A model generated the notes under the pieces. It did no database searches, was not told where the DNA came from, and saw only the letters and a list, made by a program, of their open reading frames with translations. From positions 77,419-112,758 of the forward strand of contig JAOZKI010000001.1 in the NCBI GenBank assembly GCA_029935455.1: DNA of 35,340 bases, in the 5' to 3' direction. This DNA is from Lysobacterales bacterium (GTDB lineage: Bacteria > Pseudomonadota > Gammaproteobacteria > Xanthomonadales > SZUA-36). Below are positions 31,914 to 35,340 of this stretch, one piece after another (the first letter of the stretch is position 1; every line of letters starts with the position of its first letter). The position numbers were made by a program, and so were the translations under genes.

Positions 31914-34280
31914 GTTGCCACAGCCGCGCAAACGTCGATCACCCAGCTGTACCGTGACGCGGCGCTGGTAGGAAATATCTGCCATGGTATCGGCACAGGG
32001 CCCCGGTGTGACCAGAACACTCAGCGTTTCACCATCAACACGGGCTTCATAGCGACTCCCCGGGCCAGGTAATAGTGCCTCCGGTCCGCTGATGCTGAAG
32101 CGCAGTTGGCGCTCACCATAGTCCGTCTCGAGCACGCTTTCCCCAGGCTGGAACAGCTCCAGGGACCAACCCGGCTCGTTGCCTACAGCGCGCAGCAGTG
32201 CGCCGCGCAACCGCGCATCCTCCCAGGCTGAGTGATAGCGATTGATACGACAGTTGGTGCTGCCCAGAACGGTCTCCAGCAGCGCCTCGTCACCCTGATT
32301 CCAGAACAGCAATTCCTCGTTCTCATAGCGCGCACCCGACGCTGCCGGCACGGCCGCCAGCTCAGCAGACCCGCTCCTGAGGTAGAGCTTGATGCCAGCA
32401 TCCGTGCGACTGGTCACCAGGTAAGAGCCATCATCACAATCCCAGGCCCAGTGATCCTGCACCGGTGCCTTCGCGACTGGGACAGCTTCCGGCATCGATG
32501 GCGCTGAGGGCGCTTCCAAAGCCGGGAACAGGGCCTGGGGGCTGGTCTCTTGCATCATCTGCTGCCGCACCAGCGGAATCGGCGGGCCGCCATAGCTCAG
32601 AAACTCATCGTGAAAATCGCGCCAGGCCGCACGCCCACCTCGTGTGGCTGTCCAGTCCTCGCGCAGACGCTGGATCAACAATTTGCCCATGGTGTAGTTG
32701 AGATAAGCCGGGTCCCAGGTGCCGCGCGCGGCCTGTTGCATGGCCATGCCCTCGCTCTGATAAGCGTCCTGTTGAAAGAAACGCTGTGCCTCGGCAACAC
32801 TCCAGCCCTGCGTATGCAGGCCCAGGCTGGCGACAAACCGGGCGTTACGTAGCAGCGCGTTGCTCAGTTGGCCAATGCGGGTTTCCGCATCGGCATCTCG
32901 AAGGCCCGCTTCCAGCATCATGGCTTCCGTGTAATGGGCCCAGCCCTCAGCGAAAGCGTAGCTGACCATGGCGCGACCGTATTTCCAGTCCGCTCGATTG
33001 GCATGCATAAAGTTCAGAAAATGCCCGGGCCAAACCTCGTGTATGGAGGTAAACAGCAAGTCGGACTCGCCGGGAATAAATGCGGCCTGCACCGCTTCGG
33101 GCCAGGCCGGATTGGGCGGTGCAATGTAGTAGGTGCTGGGTTGGCCTGTTTCCCAGGGGCCCGGAATAGCGATGTAGGCAAAGTTGGAGCGCGCATAGGG
33201 CGGCGCCTCAGCCACCCGGGCCACTTCCTCACCGGGCACACTAACGAGGTCCTGAGCCCGCATAAAATCGTGAATTTCTTGCAGCTGAGCCTGCGCGGCC
33301 GCTACGGAACCACCCGCTGGTTTGCGCGCGGCCATCTGCGCCACACAATCCGGTATTTCCTTGCCTGGGGCAAATTCCCCACAGGCCTGAGCTAGCGCTG
33401 CGACATTGCGCGCCATGTCACGGCGCGCCAGCTGCTCCAGCGCCTCCAGATCAATCCGCACCCGCTCCGTATCCCACAGCATGTCTTCGTATAGCGCTTT
33501 GCCCAGAGCGAAGTTCTGGTCGGCGATATTGCGGCTCGATTCCAGCCAGTCGGCCAGACCCTGCATGGCCGCAATCGCGCCGGCGTTCGCATCGCTAAAA
33601 CGCTGTTGCAGCGCACTATCGTCCACCGCAGCCCAGGCTGCTGGCACCTCATCCCGAAAGTAGCTGGCATAACCGCCAAAGGCGTCCACACCCAGCTGCA
33701 ACCAGCTTTCCGGCATGGGCATGCGCAGATTGGCACGGATATGCTTGGCGGCCTCGGGAATGGCCTCCAGATAGCGCGTGAATGCCGCCATACGCTCCGC
33801 GGGTGGTGCATAGTCCAGCGTGAGATAAGGCGATGGATCCAGGGAGTCGCTCATCCAGCCCAGATAGAACTGGGGGTTGCGCATGGGCCAGCGCGCTTTC
33901 TCCAGCCAGAACAAATCGTGATCAATGCGGGAAATAAAATAGTTACGCTGGTACTGCTGTTCCGAAGTCAGCGTCTCCGCAGCAAAAGCCCGCGCCGCCC
34001 GCCGGGCCGCCTTCAAGCGCGCCGCTTCCTGCTTCAGACCCGCCTCGCTCCAATCCGGCAGCTGCCCATCATATTCATGCCGACCCTGGCTCACGGCCCA
34101 GGCCGGATGAGCCGCCAGATGTGCCTCCAGCTCACGATCAATAAATTCCACCCAGGGATCAGGGCTGGCAACGGGTGCGGCCGGCAACGCCTCCACCGGC
34201 GGCGCCTCCTCGCCGCTGCAGGCCATGAGCCCAAGCGTTAAAACCGCACTCAGACCGGCGAAAACATGAATTTTAGGCAT
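31902..34280 (-). CDS. Lipoprotein fusion: DUF885 peptidase-like + MliC + COG3650 domains
   Basis: 792-aa predicted outer-envelope lipoprotein. ATG 34280 gives signal MPKIHVFAGLSAVLTLGLMAC with lipidated Cys21 (shown here only as its lipobox LMAC). Residues about 28-590 form a DUF885 domain with metal motif HEVWPGHF (about 414-421) and YAFAEGWAHYTEAMML. Residues about 608-676 resemble MliC, the c-type lysozyme inhibitor (WDCDDGSYLV, PAASGARYENEELLFWNQGD). Residues about 695-792 match COG3650 (GNEPGWSLELFQPGE, GPCADTMADISY, GCGNAL). TTG 34292 is a less likely start. Individually the domains are known; their fusion seems unusual. It may be an envelope peptidase anchored near, or sensing, peptidoglycan-active enzymes. 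Confidence 0.85.
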   Translation of the reverse strand: MPKIHVFAGLSAVLTLGLMACSGEEAPPVEALPAAPVASPDPWVEFIDRELEAHLAAHPAWAVSQGRHEYDGQLPDWSEAGLKQEAARLKAARRAARAFAAETLTSEQQYQRNYFISRIDHDLFWLEKARWPMRNPQFYLGWMSDSLDPSPYLTLDYAPPAERMAAFTRYLEAIPEAAKHIRANLRMPMPESWLQLGVDAFGGYASYFRDEVPAAWAAVDDSALQQRFSDANAGAIAAMQGLADWLESSRNIADQNFALGKALYEDMLWDTERVRIDLEALEQLARRDMARNVAALAQACGEFAPGKEIPDCVAQMAARKPAGGSVAAAQAQLQEIHDFMRAQDLVSVPGEEVARVAEAPPYARSNFAYIAIPGPWETGQPSTYYIAPPNPAWPEAVQAAFIPGESDLLFTSIHEVWPGHFLNFMHANRADWKYGRAMVSYAFAEGWAHYTEAMMLEAGLRDADAETRIGQLSNALLRNARFVASLGLHTQGWSVAEAQRFFQQDAYQSEGMAMQQAARGTWDPAYLNYTMGKLLIQRLREDWTATRGGRAAWRDFHDEFLSYGGPPIPLVRQQMMQETSPQALFPALEAPSAPSMPEAVPVAKAPVQDHWAWDCDDGSYLVTSRTDAGIKLYLRSGSAELAAVPAASGARYENEELLFWNQGDEALLETVLGSTNCRINRYHSAWEDARLRGALLRAVGNEPGWSLELFQPGESVLETDYGERQLRFSISGPEALLPGPGSRYEARVDGETLSVLVTPGPCADTMADISYQRRVTVQLGDRRLRGCGNALQ

Positions 34281-34344
34281 AGCGCTTCGCAACTACCTAG
34301 CAGGGACAGGCCCAGAGTTTAACAGCGCTCAGCGACTCGTCACC

Positions 34345-34365
34345 AAGCCCGCGTTGCGCGGGCTT
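34345..34365. terminator. Strong GC hairpin downstream of the peptide transporter
   Basis: AAGCCCGCG (34345-34353), loop TTG, CGCGGGCTT (34357-34365): a perfect 9-bp stem 22 nt after the transporter stop codon on the minus strand. No long T-run follows (TTGG on minus, TTGA on plus), so it may be a weak or Rho-assisted terminator or an mRNA-stabilising hairpin. Confidence 0.45.
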
Positions 34366-34386
34366 GAGGAGACGATGACCGCGAGG

Positions 34387-35340
34387 CTAGGAACGCGTTT
34401 CCGGATGTACGCCCGCTTCCGACGTTTCCAGACCGGCTTCAGCACCGCCCGCGAGGCCCTGGTCACCCGAATCATCTTTGAGCGTATCCAGATGCATGAG
34501 CTTTTTGACCAGCGGACTGATCACCATGACCCCCACGCCGATAGCCACCGCATACCAGCCCACCGTTGTGTAGACATCAAGAACCACCTGTTTGCCTGCG
34601 TCCTCCCCAACGCCCTCAGCACCGGTTGCCGCCGCAATCAGACCAGCGGCAAAGTTGCCGGTGGCGGAAGCAAAAAACCACGTGCCCATGATCAGGGAGG
34701 CCATGTGCGCGGGACTGAGTCGGTTCATGGCGGACAGCCCGACGGGGGAGAGACAGAGCTCGCCCGTGGTGTGCAGCAGATAAATCAGAAAGATGAAGAT
34801 AACCGGTGTCGGAACGTTGATCCCCACCGCCTCAGCACCCCAAACCAGGACCAGAAAGCCCAGCCCGACCTGCACCACGGCCAGACCGAATTTCATCGGC
34901 GCTGATGGCTCCATGCCTCGGGCGCCCAGCCCTTGCCACAGCATGGCAAACAGCGGCGCCAGCAAAACAATGTAAATGGCGTTGATGGACTGGAACATGG
35001 AGGCATTCACGCCCTGCGTGTCCACGTGACGGTCCGTAAACAGGTTCAGGGAAGAGCCCGCCTGTTCAAACAGCGCCCAGAACACGATGGATACCAGAAT
35101 CAGAAACATGGCGGCAAGAATCCGGTCGCGTTCCTCGCTTGGCAGCTTGGTGACGGCGATAATTAACACGTACAGCACCAGGGCGCCGCCGAATGCGCCG
35201 AGCACATATCCGACCATGTCCTGATACTGAATGGCGACCCAGCAAAGCGCCACCATGGCCAGACCCAGGCCATAGATACCAAATTCCCGTCCCCCGCTGA
35301 GCTTGGACGGATCTTTCGGCTCACCCTTGCCAAGCAGTAG
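34387..35340 (-). CDS. POT/PTR family proton-dependent oligopeptide transporter, 5'-truncated
   Basis: C-terminal 317 codons of an MFS peptide:H+ symporter (DtpA/PTR2 type). The frame is open to the right edge (28 codons beyond the first in-window ATG at 35256, including GKGEPKDPSKLSGGREFG), so the N-terminal half is outside. It has about seven to eight hydrophobic helices, the family motif FWALFEQAGSSLNLFTDR, NAIYIVLLAPLFAMLW, GELCLSPVGLSAMNRLSP and GTWFFASATGNFAAGLI, all typical of bacterial POT proteins. The charged C-tail is cytoplasmic. It imports di- and tripeptides, which fits the neighbouring DUF885 peptidase-like lipoprotein, although co-operation is inferred. Confidence 0.93.
   Translation of the reverse strand, partial: LLLGKGEPKDPSKLSGGREFGIYGLGLAMVALCWVAIQYQDMVGYVLGAFGGALVLYVLIIAVTKLPSEERDRILAAMFLILVSIVFWALFEQAGSSLNLFTDRHVDTQGVNASMFQSINAIYIVLLAPLFAMLWQGLGARGMEPSAPMKFGLAVVQVGLGFLVLVWGAEAVGINVPTPVIFIFLIYLLHTTGELCLSPVGLSAMNRLSPAHMASLIMGTWFFASATGNFAAGLIAAATGAEGVGEDAGKQVVLDVYTTVGWYAVAIGVGVMVISPLVKKLMHLDTLKDDSGDQGLAGGAEAGLETSEAGVHPETRS

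Overview
The window reads as a chromosomal segment of a GC-rich, aerobic gammaproteobacterium. Evidence for this is a fused HAD-IGPD hisB, a BioH/BioC-type biotin pathway, UbiA, ZapE, ComF, and periplasmic or membrane c-type cytochromes. The orders comF<>bioB-bioF-bioH-bioC-bioD and trpR-like>hisGDCBHAFI are those I associate with Xanthomonadales and related deep gammaproteobacteria (inference; no 16S is present). No phage, insertion sequence, CRISPR array or clear genomic island was seen. It is mostly housekeeping DNA, with densely packed operons and regulatory DNA that can be read in several places.

Layout. Positions 1-856 hold the end of an RND-type outer-membrane efflux factor. Next come a tiny gene with an in-frame TGA, a tRNA-Arg(CCG) with its promoter and terminator, a membrane-anchored cytochrome c5-like protein and a lipoprotein nuclease (1458-3768). 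Then follow an ACP phosphodiesterase, an alpha/beta hydrolase and zapE (3714-6209). The gap 6210-6432 carries a candidate C-rich-loop small RNA. Biotin synthesis occupies 6433-11988 on the minus strand (bioB-bioF-bioH, a phosphobase-type methyltransferase, bioC-bioD) with a readable BirA-type operator and promoter upstream of bioB. comF, a GNAT protein, ubiA, tatD and a DUF885 protein follow (12108-16854).

Positions 16950-20778 form a four-gene trans-4-hydroxy-L-proline catabolic operon (epimerase, FAD oxidase, GntR regulator, DHDPS-family deaminase) headed by a perfect 21-bp palindrome. A DUF4097 protein (20938-21747) faces away from the histidine operon. The histidine operon (22052-29471) starts with a TrpR/YerC-family repressor gene, then has hisG, hisD, hisC, hisB, hisH, hisA, hisF and hisIE, almost all with overlapping start and stop codons. 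Two overlapping TrpR-like palindromes, 8 bp apart, lie at its transcription start. The window ends with a diheme cytochrome c, a cytochrome c'-like protein, a Pat-type acetyltransferase, an ArsR-type regulator, a DUF885-MliC-COG3650 fusion lipoprotein and a truncated POT peptide transporter.

The most noteworthy items are: (i) the TrpR-family gene plus tandem trp-operator-like palindromes controlling histidine synthesis; (ii) the candidate sRNA with repeated CCCCUU loops downstream of bioD; (iii) the methyltransferase and its coupled 28-codon upstream ORF interrupting the bio cluster; (iv) the three-domain DUF885 fusion; and (v) the small gene split by an in-frame TGA. All functional assignments are from sequence reading alone; no database search was run.
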